Assembly (NCBI RefSeq): GCF_014645195.1
Contig: NZ_BMLK01000002.1
Span: forward strand, 248,001 to 312,000
Direction: 5' to 3'
Source: Novosphingobium indicum
GTDB taxonomy: Bacteria > Pseudomonadota > Alphaproteobacteria > Sphingomonadales > Sphingomonadaceae
Length of the DNA stretch: 64,000 bases
Every line of letters begins with the position of its first letter. The stretch's first letter is position 1. The translations under genes were made by a program, and so were the position numbers. Of the stretch, positions 1 to 8,001 are shown one piece after another. The notes beneath the pieces were generated by a model. The model made no database searches and had not been told where the DNA came from. It saw only the letters and a program-made list of their open reading frames with translations.

Positions 1-1524
1 AACGACTACACCTACTATACCGTGGCCTACGACCAGTTCTCATATTACGAAAACTACCTGCAGTTTTTCGACCGGAATGGTCAGGTGATCAACCCGACAC
101 AGTATACGAAGGGCAATTCGTTCCAGGACAAGTTCAACCAGGAAATCCGCCTGACAACGCCGAAGAGCTGGCCTTTCGACCTGACGGTGGGCGGCTTCTA
201 TCAATGGCAGAAGACCAAGATCAACAATGACTATGCCACGCATGGTCTGGACGACATCATTGGCTACACCGCCGGCGGTTCCTATTCCGAAGGGGGGAAC
301 ACCACGAGCCTCGATGGTTTCGGTATCCCGATCGAAGATGGCGGCACGATGATCACTCTTCCCGCTGCCCTGCGGCGCGAAGCTTTCTACCTGAGCGAAT
401 CTGATCTGACGTTGAAGGACTCCGCACTCTTCGCCGAGGGCCACTACGAGATCGTGCCGGACGTGACGCTCACGGCGGGCATACGCTATTTCTGGACAGA
501 ATCCGCGTTGATCGGCTGGGGCGGTATTGCCGGCAAGGCGCGCAACTCGTCTTCTGCCTGGTACTTCCCTACCATGTCGACCGGCTGTCCGGTGCCGTTC
601 ACGGATCGACTGGACTGCGTCAGTACCAACCCGCTCGCGGCCGACAAGACCAATCGGTACAAGGAAGACGGTGAGACGCACAAGCTGGCTCTGACCTGGC
701 AGATCGATCCGAGAAAAATGGTATACTTCAACTACTCGACCGGTTTCCGTCCGGGCGGTGCGAACTCGCCGGTCAGTATTCGTGGTACCGCGGTTCCAGC
801 CCCCTCCTACACAGCCGAAACGCTGACCAACTTCGAGTTCGGTTTCAAAACGACGTGGGCCAACATCTTCCGATTGAACGCTGCCGTCTATTACGAGCAG
901 TGGAAGGACATTCAGTACGGGGTTCAGGTGGTCGGCGCGGCCGGCGGCGGCTTCACCGGCAATGCGGGCGACGCGCGTGTCTATGGTGTCGAATTCGACG
1001 CCGACCTCAAGCTGGGTGATGTGACCATCTCCACTTCGGGCGCTTATACCGATGCCGCACTGGACGGCAATTTCTGCGCCTATCGCATTGTCGGGGAGTC
1101 GGGCTTCGAAAAGTACGACACATGTTCCGAGGAAGAGGGTAATGTCGCCGCCAAATCCGGCACACGCCTACCGCGCCAACCGAAGTTCAAGGGCAACACC
1201 TCGGTCAGGTACGAAACCTACCTGAACGATGCGCTCTCCGGCTATATTCAGGGCGTGGCCTATTACCAGACCGGGGCAACGCAGGACCTGAACGAGACTT
1301 ATGCGGAGCTGCTGGGCGATACGAGCGGCTTCACATCGTTCGATCTCTCGTTTGGCCTGAAGAAGGATGGATGGGGAGCGGAGTTCTTCATCCAGAATGT
1401 GTTCGACAAGCGCGGCTGGCTTACGAAGAACACCTTCTGCCAGATCCAGGTCTGTGAGCATTCCTCACGCGTTTATCCGATCAAACCCCGCTTCATGGGC
1501 ATCCGGTTCGGACAGAAATTCTGA
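1..1524 (+). CDS. TonB-dependent receptor, C-terminal part (5' end outside window)
   Basis: Outer-membrane beta-barrel receptor for TonB-driven uptake of a large or scarce ligand. The frame is open from base 1, so the N-terminal plug and signal peptide lie upstream of the window; 507 residues of barrel are visible. Alternating aromatic strands such as YFNYSTGFRPGG, a late repeat of barrel strands and a terminal phenylalanine (GQKF) are typical of the family. A strong terminator follows directly. The ligand cannot be told. It converges with the amine dehydrogenase operon, so there is no evidence that it belongs to that pathway. Confidence 0.93.
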   Translation, partial: NDYTYYTVAYDQFSYYENYLQFFDRNGQVINPTQYTKGNSFQDKFNQEIRLTTPKSWPFDLTVGGFYQWQKTKINNDYATHGLDDIIGYTAGGSYSEGGNTTSLDGFGIPIEDGGTMITLPAALRREAFYLSESDLTLKDSALFAEGHYEIVPDVTLTAGIRYFWTESALIGWGGIAGKARNSSSAWYFPTMSTGCPVPFTDRLDCVSTNPLAADKTNRYKEDGETHKLALTWQIDPRKMVYFNYSTGFRPGGANSPVSIRGTAVPAPSYTAETLTNFEFGFKTTWANIFRLNAAVYYEQWKDIQYGVQVVGAAGGGFTGNAGDARVYGVEFDADLKLGDVTISTSGAYTDAALDGNFCAYRIVGESGFEKYDTCSEEEGNVAAKSGTRLPRQPKFKGNTSVRYETYLNDALSGYIQGVAYYQTGATQDLNETYAELLGDTSGFTSFDLSFGLKKDGWGAEFFIQNVFDKRGWLTKNTFCQIQVCEHSSRVYPIKPRFMGIRFGQKF

Positions 1525-1546
1525 GTTCCTGACGGAAAGACTCTTG

Positions 1547-1584
1547 GGCCTGCCGTGGATTTTTCCCCGGCAGGCCTTTTTTTT
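1547..1584 (+). terminator. Rho-independent terminator after the TonB receptor
   Basis: A perfect 9-bp stem (GGCCTGCCG at 1547-1555 with CGGCAGGCC at 1568-1576) is followed by eight T residues. It lies 23 nt after the receptor stop codon and ends transcription on the plus strand before the converging qhp operon. Confidence 0.92.
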
Positions 1585-1629
1585 GCGCAAGCGGCCCTGA
1601 AGTTCCGGGGTGAAACGGTTCGCGCCGGT

Positions 1630-2337
1630 TCAGGCGCGAAGGGCTGTCCGTACCGCTTCGATCCGGTCAGTACCGCTGGCTATGGTGCCAAGGTCTTCGA
1701 GCGCGCGCGCGGCAAAACCCGACATCTGCGCGGTTGCGAAGCTTATGCCGTGGATGTTGCGGCGAAGCGCCACGCCGGGGATGGGCCTTGGAAAGCCCGA
1801 TGCGTAAAAGTATCTGGAGCCGTCCGGTGCAGGGCGGAATGTCTCGCGGGGGCAATCCCAATCGAGGCACACGGACAGGACGCCCTCCAGCGCTCCGGGA
1901 TAGCAGGGGGTCTCTTCCACCGCGCGCGGCGCCACCACGATCGCGCCCGCATCGCGCGCCCTTGCGACGGCGGAGGCAAAGGCCGCGGCATGGCCTGGAT
2001 TGGTCGAGCCCAGGCTCAGGTTGATGAAGTCCACGCCCTGCGCGGCAGCCCAGTCTATTGCCGTGATGAGGGCGTAGCCGGTGGTCTTCAGCCCCTCATG
2101 GAATACCCGGACCGGGACGCATTCGGCGTTGGGCGCCTTTTCCTGTATCGCAGCGGTTACCGCCGTGCCGTGCCCCAGCCGGTCGAGCGTCGCCTCCGGC
2201 GCCGTGTCGATCGTCCCGTCGCCGGCAATCGCCGCTCCGGGTAGCAGGCGAGAGGCATCGATGTGATCGTGCCCGGGATGGACGCCGCTGTCGATGATGG
2301 CGATGCGAATGCCGCGCCCCGTGGCTGCGTAGCTCAT
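1630..2337 (-). CDS. qhpE: QhpE-like subtilisin-family (S8) serine protease
   Basis: In known QHNDH systems QhpE is the protease that removes the leader of the crosslinked gamma subunit QhpC. The 235-residue protein is a minimal S8 domain without signal peptide, so it is expected in the cytosol. The catalytic triad is visible: Asp16 (IIDSG), His56 (GHGTAV) and Ser199 (GISFATA). The stretch that normally carries the oxyanion-hole asparagine (VxAAGN in subtilases) reads VVAPRA here, around residues 134-139, with no asparagine. The start ATG lies one base after the stop of qhpF, and it is the last gene of the operon. Family call is certain; the Qhp role rests on context. Confidence 0.9.
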   Translation of the reverse strand: MSYAATGRGIRIAIIDSGVHPGHDHIDASRLLPGAAIAGDGTIDTAPEATLDRLGHGTAVTAAIQEKAPNAECVPVRVFHEGLKTTGYALITAIDWAAAQGVDFINLSLGSTNPGHAAAFASAVARARDAGAIVVAPRAVEETPCYPGALEGVLSVCLDWDCPRETFRPAPDGSRYFYASGFPRPIPGVALRRNIHGISFATAQMSGFAARALEDLGTIASGTDRIEAVRTALRA

Positions 2338-2338
2338 C

Positions 2339-4075
2339 TTATCCGAACTGGCTCAACATGTCCGGGCTTTGCCGGGTCTCTACCTTCCCGTCGACCAGCG
2401 AGACGGTCATGTCGGCCATTTCGGCCAGCGCCGGCTTGTGCGTGATGACGATGATCGTGGCCGACGGCAGCGCCTGCCGCAGGCCTTGCGCGACGAGGCG
2501 CTCGGTATCGTTGTCGAGGGCGGCGGTCGGCTCGTCGAGAATGAGCACCGAAGGGCGGCGCAGCAGTGCGCGGGCAAGGGCGACGCGGTGCCGCTCGCCG
2601 GCGGACAATGCAAGGCCGCGTTCGCCGGTGCGTGTGTCCAGACCTTCGGGCAACCGGGCGATCAACGGAGCGAGACCGGCGAGGCGCGCCGCTTCTGAGA
2701 TTTCGCCGTCCGTTGCATCCGGGCAGGCAAAGGCGATGTTGTTGGCCAGACTATCGTTGAACAGGTGCGGTGCCTGGTCGACCAGGACTATCGCGCGCCG
2801 CAGGTCGTCGAGCTTCAGCGTGCGCAGGTCGGCGCCATCGGCGGTGATTCTGCCGTGATCGGGATCGAGGTGGCGGACCACGAGGTCGGCCATGCTCGAC
2901 TTTCCGGTGCCGCTCGGGCCAAGCACGGCGCAAAATCGGCCGGCCGGAATGAACAGGTCGATGCCGTCGAGAATGGTCCTTCTATCATGGCGGAAGGTGA
3001 CCTGCTCGAAGCGAAGGCCTTCGTGCAATCCGTCGAAGGGCCTGGCGTCCTCGCATTCGGTCACGTCCGGCTGGGTATCGAACAGCGTGAAGATCCGGCC
3101 GAGCGAGACGCGGGCCGATGCCAGCCCCGAAACCAGCCCCATCAGCACCTGGATCGGCGAGAAGAGGCGCGACTGATATGTCATGAACGCCACCAGCGTG
3201 CCGATTGTCATCTCGCCCGCAAAGATTTGCGCGCCGCCATAGAGAATGACGGCGGACGACGAGGCGGTCAGCAGCGTGCCGGGCAGGGCTCCCGCCGTGA
3301 ACGAGGTGAGCTGCATTTTCAGCATGGCCGAAACGAAGGCGTCGTTGCGCTTGCGAAACCGGCCGATCTCGTGCCGTTCCGCATTCAGCGAAGTGACGGT
3401 GCGCATGCCCATCACGGTATCGACCAGCAGGCTGCCGAGATCGGCCCCCCTTTCGCGCATCACGCGGGTGAGTGCGGTCAGCTTTCTCTGGTAGTGAAGG
3501 AACAGGCCAATGCACACCGGCATGATGACCACGCCGATCACGAACATCACCGGATCGAGCCAGAGCATCATCACCACGCAACCGGTGAGCATGAGCACGT
3601 TGCTCAGCACCGAGAGCAGTGAATCTGCGGTCACGCGCTGGATATCGCTCACATCGCTGTTGATGCGCGACATCAGGTCGCCGAGGCGGAAGCGCGCATA
3701 GAAGCGGGGCGAGAGCCGCTGAAGGTGCTGCAGCAGGGCCGCGCGGATGTCGAACAACATGTCCGCAGACGCCGACACGTAGCGATAGCTCGAGAGCATG
3801 TTCAGGGCGAAGCCCCCCAGCGAGACGAGGATCATGGCGCCCGCGATCTGGATCAGCGCCTGCATGTCGCCGCTCAGCAGCGCCTGGTCGATCATCAGCT
3901 TCGACAGATAGGGCTGCATGAGGTTGAGCGAGGTCGACAGCAGGCTGAGGACCAGCACCAGTGCCAGCGGGCGGTAATAGGGCTTCAGGAACGGTAGCAG
4001 CCTGCGATAGCTTGACCAGCCGGCGATCTCGTCCGTGGGCGGCTGCCCGACGGTTGCGTTCACGGTCGGCCTCAT
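2339..4075 (-). CDS. qhpF: QhpF-like ABC exporter for the amine dehydrogenase gamma subunit
   Basis: A 578-residue half-transporter with an N-terminal six-helix exporter domain (about residues 25-310) fused to an ATPase. Walker A (GPSGTGKSS), the signature LSAGERHRVALARAL and Walker B (VLILDEPT) are intact. QhpF proteins move the crosslinked gamma subunit to the periplasm. There is no C39 peptidase domain, which fits a system with a separate protease (qhpE). The open frame extends upstream, but the ATG at 4075 overlaps the qhpG stop by four bases (ATGA), which decides the start. Confidence 0.92.
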   Translation of the reverse strand: MRPTVNATVGQPPTDEIAGWSSYRRLLPFLKPYYRPLALVLVLSLLSTSLNLMQPYLSKLMIDQALLSGDMQALIQIAGAMILVSLGGFALNMLSSYRYVSASADMLFDIRAALLQHLQRLSPRFYARFRLGDLMSRINSDVSDIQRVTADSLLSVLSNVLMLTGCVVMMLWLDPVMFVIGVVIMPVCIGLFLHYQRKLTALTRVMRERGADLGSLLVDTVMGMRTVTSLNAERHEIGRFRKRNDAFVSAMLKMQLTSFTAGALPGTLLTASSSAVILYGGAQIFAGEMTIGTLVAFMTYQSRLFSPIQVLMGLVSGLASARVSLGRIFTLFDTQPDVTECEDARPFDGLHEGLRFEQVTFRHDRRTILDGIDLFIPAGRFCAVLGPSGTGKSSMADLVVRHLDPDHGRITADGADLRTLKLDDLRRAIVLVDQAPHLFNDSLANNIAFACPDATDGEISEAARLAGLAPLIARLPEGLDTRTGERGLALSAGERHRVALARALLRRPSVLILDEPTAALDNDTERLVAQGLRQALPSATIIVITHKPALAEMADMTVSLVDGKVETRQSPDMLSQFG

Positions 4076-5067
4076 GTGGCCAGTTCCCTTGGTACGAGGC
4101 GGAAGCCTTCCAGCGCATAGCGGGGCGGCGGTTCGCGTTCGAGACGGGCGCTGCACGCGGCGAAGCCTTCGGCCAGCGCCTCCTGCTGGGCGCGCCACCA
4201 GGGACCGGTCCCGCCCGAGGCATAAAATTCGGAACAGAGGCGCAAGTGCCGTCGCATGGCTGCCGTCATCATCGCCCGATAGTGTCCGAGAAGCGGCTCA
4301 GCGTCTTCTCCTTCGTGACAGGCAACGGCAATGGCCGAAACCAGGATCGCCTGCCGAACGGAAAGCGCTGTGCCATCGCCGCAGATCGGATCGAAGGCCA
4401 TCGAGGCAGAGCCGCAGGCCAGAAAGCCTTCCTTGGCCATAGTACGCAGCATGCGCGGCGTGGTGTCGAACTGTGCGGTCTTGCTGGCATCGAGGGCGAG
4501 GCGCGGGGCAAGGTGGCGGCTTTGGTCGAGCAGGTGGGCGCAGGGCGCCCCGATGGCAAGCAGCCACCCGGTCTCGGCGCCGGAGGGGATCATGAACAGC
4601 CAGCCGTCTTCCACCGCTTCGACCCAGCAGGCTTGGGCATCGTCGGCTTCGAGCAGGCGCACCGGGGCGGTCTCACCAAAGCGGTCGCCGAAGCGCTCCA
4701 GTTGGTCGTCCGGGCTAGTGCGCGTGGTGGTGATCGTCCATTCGGCATCGCCGGTGGCATGGGCATTGCCGGATGGTGCAAAGTCCAGGTCTCCCGCGCC
4801 GAGCATCACGGCCTGATGGGGCAGGGCTACCGGCTCCTGCCCGCCCCAGGCGACAATGCGGCGGGTGATGCGGGGCTTGTCGGAGAATAACGAAGGCTGA
4901 TCGAGGCAATCCCGAAGAAGCGCTCTTGCGGGATCGCTGAGCATGAGCGCGGGGATGGCGGCTCGCGCCTGAGGAGGCCTGCGTATGTCGGCCCCTTCCT
5001 TTGTCAGCAGGTGGTCGCAGCAGGCCGCTGCGACCCCGCCCCCGGTGATCTCTACCGTCCAGCGCAC
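4072..5067 (-). CDS. qhpG: QhpG-like FAD-dependent monooxygenase for tryptophylquinone formation
   Basis: QhpG is the flavoprotein that hydroxylates the future quinone tryptophan of QhpC. An N-terminal dinucleotide-binding loop (ITGGGVAAACC, residues 7-17) and a later FAD-contacting segment (CGDGTALSVRQA) are the features of a flavin monooxygenase; overall similarity to other families is low. I chose the GTG at 5067, two bases after the qhpB stop, because the frame upstream overlaps qhpB; this gives 331 residues. Assignment depends strongly on its place between qhpB and qhpF. A TTG or GTG slightly further upstream cannot be excluded. Confidence 0.85.
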   Translation of the reverse strand: MRWTVEITGGGVAAACCDHLLTKEGADIRRPPQARAAIPALMLSDPARALLRDCLDQPSLFSDKPRITRRIVAWGGQEPVALPHQAVMLGAGDLDFAPSGNAHATGDAEWTITTTRTSPDDQLERFGDRFGETAPVRLLEADDAQACWVEAVEDGWLFMIPSGAETGWLLAIGAPCAHLLDQSRHLAPRLALDASKTAQFDTTPRMLRTMAKEGFLACGSASMAFDPICGDGTALSVRQAILVSAIAVACHEGEDAEPLLGHYRAMMTAAMRRHLRLCSEFYASGGTGPWWRAQQEALAEGFAACSARLEREPPPRYALEGFRLVPRELAT

Positions 5068-5069
5068 GC

Positions 5070-6155
5070 TCAGGGCAGGGTCAGCAGCCCGGCCATGGTT
5101 ATGTCGTTCGTCAGTTCCCAATCTTTCTCGAACTTCAGCGTTTTCGCGTCATAGACGGCGATGTCGTACCCGGCGCCGTAGATATACAGCTTCTTTCCGT
5201 CGCGCGACATGCTGAAATAGAAGCGGGAGCGGCAGGGGAACTCGGCTTTGTCGAGAGCCTTGTTGGTCGCCAGCTCGAAATGCCAGAACTCGCAGCGCTG
5301 ACTGCCGAGTTCGCCCATCACGGCGACGGTGTAGCCGTCCTTGCCGTCAGGCGTCACTTCGAGCCCGGCGATCTCCTTGGGAGCGGGGCCGATAGGCTGG
5401 AAGTCGAAGGTGCGCGCGGTCAGGTCGAACCGGGCGATACCGAACACCTTGTTGTGGATGTAGGGATCTTCGGAAATGAACACCGAAGTGTACTTGCCTG
5501 GCTCGCGCAGCGTTTCCAGGCCGCCACCCATGCCGACGCCCTGCATTCCGGCGAAATCGGGCTTTTGCAGGTCGATCCGGTCCACGACCTTGAGATCGGC
5601 CGTGTCGACGATCAGTACCTTCTTCTGGAAGATGTAGAGGGTCTTTCCATCGGGCGCCATGGCAAGCCGGGTGTTATAGCCGGGGCCTTCGTCCTGCGGG
5701 TCGAACGGAACTTCCTTGACGATTTCTCCGCTCTTGAGGTCAACCTTCATGAAGTGCGGCTTGCTGAAGCGGTAGAGGTCCACTTCCTTTTGGATGCGCT
5801 TCCCGACGGTGTAGAAGTAGCGGCCGCTGGGATCAGGCACGCCGCCGCTGAAGCGGTAGCGCGTCATCGGCGTGTTGAGGCTGTGGCTCGCGATGATCTT
5901 GCGGGTTGCCGTATCCATCACTTCAATGCCGCCTGTCGTCAGCGTGGTGATGTAGATACGCTTGCCGTCCGCCGAGAGCTGGAGGTTCGTGGGCAAGCCG
6001 GATTTCAGATCGACCTTCTGGACAACCTCGCCGCTGGCGTCGTCCACCATCTGGATCTGGTCGGGATAGCCGCCGAGCACGATCGTGGCAGCATGGGGGG
6101 ACGCTGCGGCGGTAGTGGCGCCGAGGACCGCGAGTGCAAGGCGAAACATCTTCAT
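5070..6155 (-). CDS. qhpB: Quinohemoprotein amine dehydrogenase beta subunit (beta-propeller)
   Basis: A periplasmic seven-bladed beta-propeller subunit that packs against the gamma subunit and helps form the active site of QHNDH. The 361 residues begin with a signal peptide (MKMFRLALAV... cut near AASPHAA) and show repeated propeller strands of the type SADGKRIYI, APDGKTLYIF and SRDGKKLYIYG. A clear ribosome binding site (GGAAGAG) precedes the ATG. It lies 50 nt downstream of qhpC, the largest gap inside the operon, which may allow separate translation control. Confidence 0.93.
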   Translation of the reverse strand: MKMFRLALAVLGATTAAASPHAATIVLGGYPDQIQMVDDASGEVVQKVDLKSGLPTNLQLSADGKRIYITTLTTGGIEVMDTATRKIIASHSLNTPMTRYRFSGGVPDPSGRYFYTVGKRIQKEVDLYRFSKPHFMKVDLKSGEIVKEVPFDPQDEGPGYNTRLAMAPDGKTLYIFQKKVLIVDTADLKVVDRIDLQKPDFAGMQGVGMGGGLETLREPGKYTSVFISEDPYIHNKVFGIARFDLTARTFDFQPIGPAPKEIAGLEVTPDGKDGYTVAVMGELGSQRCEFWHFELATNKALDKAEFPCRSRFYFSMSRDGKKLYIYGAGYDIAVYDAKTLKFEKDWELTNDITMAGLLTLP

Positions 6156-6205
6156 GCTGAGGGCTCTTCCTCGAGAAATGCGTCAGGGCGGGTAAGGTGC
6201 GTCGA

Positions 6206-6538
6206 TCAGGGAAAGACGAGATCCAGGTTGCGCCAGTCCTTGGTGGCAACGGCGCAGTTGCTGGCCCAGTCGGGCGAATAGTTGACGTGGTCGGGGACCT
6301 GCACTGGCCAGAAACAGGTGACGTAGCAGTCGTAGATGTCGCGCTCGACCGGCTGGCAAAGGCCGGCGGTGCCGCCACCCGCATCGACTTCCCAGCCGGG
6401 CGAGAAGGAGAGCGTACAGCCCATCGGCACATGCGGCTTGGGCGCCTGTTGCTGGAGGGCGACGACATCCTCTTCCATCAGCGAGGCGGTCTCATCGATC
6501 CGGGCGGCCTTCCGGTTGACGGGGCGAAGGTGCTTCAT
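6206..6538 (-). CDS. qhpC: Quinohemoprotein amine dehydrogenase gamma subunit precursor, crosslinked peptide with CTQ residues
   Basis: The 110-residue precursor is the catalytic gamma subunit. Every crosslink partner of the characterised Pseudomonas/Paracoccus enzyme is present at identical spacing: Cys41-Glu50, Cys61-Asp67 and Cys75-Asp83 thioethers, and Cys71-Trp77 for the cysteine tryptophylquinone (published mature numbers Cys7/Glu16, Cys27/Asp33, Cys41/Asp49, Cys37/Trp43, offset 34). A leader of roughly 28-34 residues (MKHLRPVNRK...) precedes the mature part and has no Sec signal, fitting export by QhpF after modification by QhpD. The ATG overlaps the qhpD stop (ATGA). A longer frame upstream lies inside qhpD and is not real. 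Confidence 0.96.
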   Translation of the reverse strand: MKHLRPVNRKAARIDETASLMEEDVVALQQQAPKPHVPMGCTLSFSPGWEVDAGGGTAGLCQPVERDIYDCYVTCFWPVQVPDHVNYSPDWASNCAVATKDWRNLDLVFP

Positions 6539-8001
6539 GAAATGCCCTTTCGTGCTGCAAAGCGTTCCAGGAATTCGGGATTGAGGACACTGACCGCGCC
6601 GTAGATGCGCAGGCAGGTGTCGGTCCATTGGCGGATCCAGTCGCAATAATGGAGATTGGCATGGCCGGTGTCGCCATAGCGCACGAAGGCCTCGTGATGG
6701 CATCCGCCGGCGCAGAGCGGGCGGGCCCAGCAGCTCTGGCACTCGTACTTGGACTCGACGTGTCCGCGCGAGAGGAAGTCCTCGCGCTTTTCGGCGTCGA
6801 TGTCGGTCGAGATATGACCCAGCGTGTGGGTGTCGGCGTCGGTGAAGCGGTGGCACGGCGACAGGTCGCCAGAAGGGCTGACTCCGAGCAGGCCGAGACC
6901 GGCCCCGCAGGGGTGGGACTTGTTCACGCCCTGGATCAGTTCGCCGATCGTCTCACTGACGTTCGAGAAACCGTGCATCTGCCCGCGCAGTGCATATTCG
7001 AGCCATTCATCGGCCAGTTCGTGGAACTGGCGCAGCACTTCGTCCATGCCGTTGTCGTCGATCATGTAGTCCCGCTCGCCCGAATTGGTGACGGGGGCGA
7101 AACCGACTTCGTGGAAACCGAGGTCTTCCTTGAGGTGGCGGAAAATGCGGATCACGTCGGTCACGCCGTCGGTCAGCGTAACGCGGGCAGTGATGGCGCG
7201 GGTTCGGTGGTTGGCGATCAGCTTGCGCAGGCGCGGCTCGATGACCGCATAGCTGCCCTTGCCCGACTTGTAGACGCGGCGCTTGTCCTGAAGATCGGGC
7301 GGGCCGTCCATGCTGACGGTGACGCCGATTTCATTGTCCGAAAGGAATGCGATGATTTCGTCGGTCAGCAGCGTGGCATTGGTCGTCAGGCTGAAGCCGA
7401 TGCCGCGCCCCTGCGCCTCGGCCTGCTCGCGAGCATAGGCGACAACATCGCGCAGCAGCGGGAAGTTCATCAGCGTCTCGCCGCCGAAGAAAGTGATGTG
7501 GACGGCCTGCCGGCCTGCGGACTTGCGCAGGAGGAAGTCCACCGAGGTCTTGGCCGTTTCCAGCGACATGAACTTGGGCTTGCCCTGCGGCGTGGCGATC
7601 TTGTCCGCGCCGAATTCGTAGCAGTAGGTGCAGGCCAGATTGCACTGGTTGGTGATGTTGAGCACCAGCGCTTGCAGCGGAAAGTCGGCCGGCGGCGCGC
7701 TGGGCGCGGGCGCGGGGGAGAGGCTGACCTTGTCGGACACGATCCCGAGCACGAACAGCAGTTCGCGGATCAGTTCCTCGGCATCCTGGCGGGTATATCC
7801 GCTGTCCAGCAGCGCAGCGACGAGTTCGCCATGGCTCAGGCTTTCGGTTTCCAGTCTGCGCAGGACGGCATGGGCGCCTTCGTCGAGAGCGAAGATAGCG
7901 CCGGCGGAGACCAGATACATGAACGGCTGATCGGCCGCGCTGAATTCATGCATCTCGCCCAGGCGGTAATGGCCCGAGGGAATGATGGTTATATCGTTCA
8001 T
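6535..8001 (-). CDS. qhpD: Radical SAM/SPASM enzyme QhpD, forms thioether crosslinks in the gamma subunit
   Basis: QhpD joins cysteine sulfur to aspartate and glutamate side-chain carbons of QhpC in the cytosol. The 488-residue protein has an N-terminal peptide-recognition region, then the radical SAM motif CNLACTYC (Cys120, Cys124, Cys127) and a C-terminal SPASM domain with many cysteines, including CGAGLGLLGVSPSGDLSPC and CQSCWARPLCAGGC. The start overlaps the qhpA stop and its stop overlaps the qhpC start, both by four bases, so enzyme and substrate are translationally coupled. Confidence 0.96.
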   Translation of the reverse strand: MNDITIIPSGHYRLGEMHEFSAADQPFMYLVSAGAIFALDEGAHAVLRRLETESLSHGELVAALLDSGYTRQDAEELIRELLFVLGIVSDKVSLSPAPAPSAPPADFPLQALVLNITNQCNLACTYCYEFGADKIATPQGKPKFMSLETAKTSVDFLLRKSAGRQAVHITFFGGETLMNFPLLRDVVAYAREQAEAQGRGIGFSLTTNATLLTDEIIAFLSDNEIGVTVSMDGPPDLQDKRRVYKSGKGSYAVIEPRLRKLIANHRTRAITARVTLTDGVTDVIRIFRHLKEDLGFHEVGFAPVTNSGERDYMIDDNGMDEVLRQFHELADEWLEYALRGQMHGFSNVSETIGELIQGVNKSHPCGAGLGLLGVSPSGDLSPCHRFTDADTHTLGHISTDIDAEKREDFLSRGHVESKYECQSCWARPLCAGGCHHEAFVRYGDTGHANLHYCDWIRQWTDTCLRIYGAVSVLNPEFLERFAARKGIS

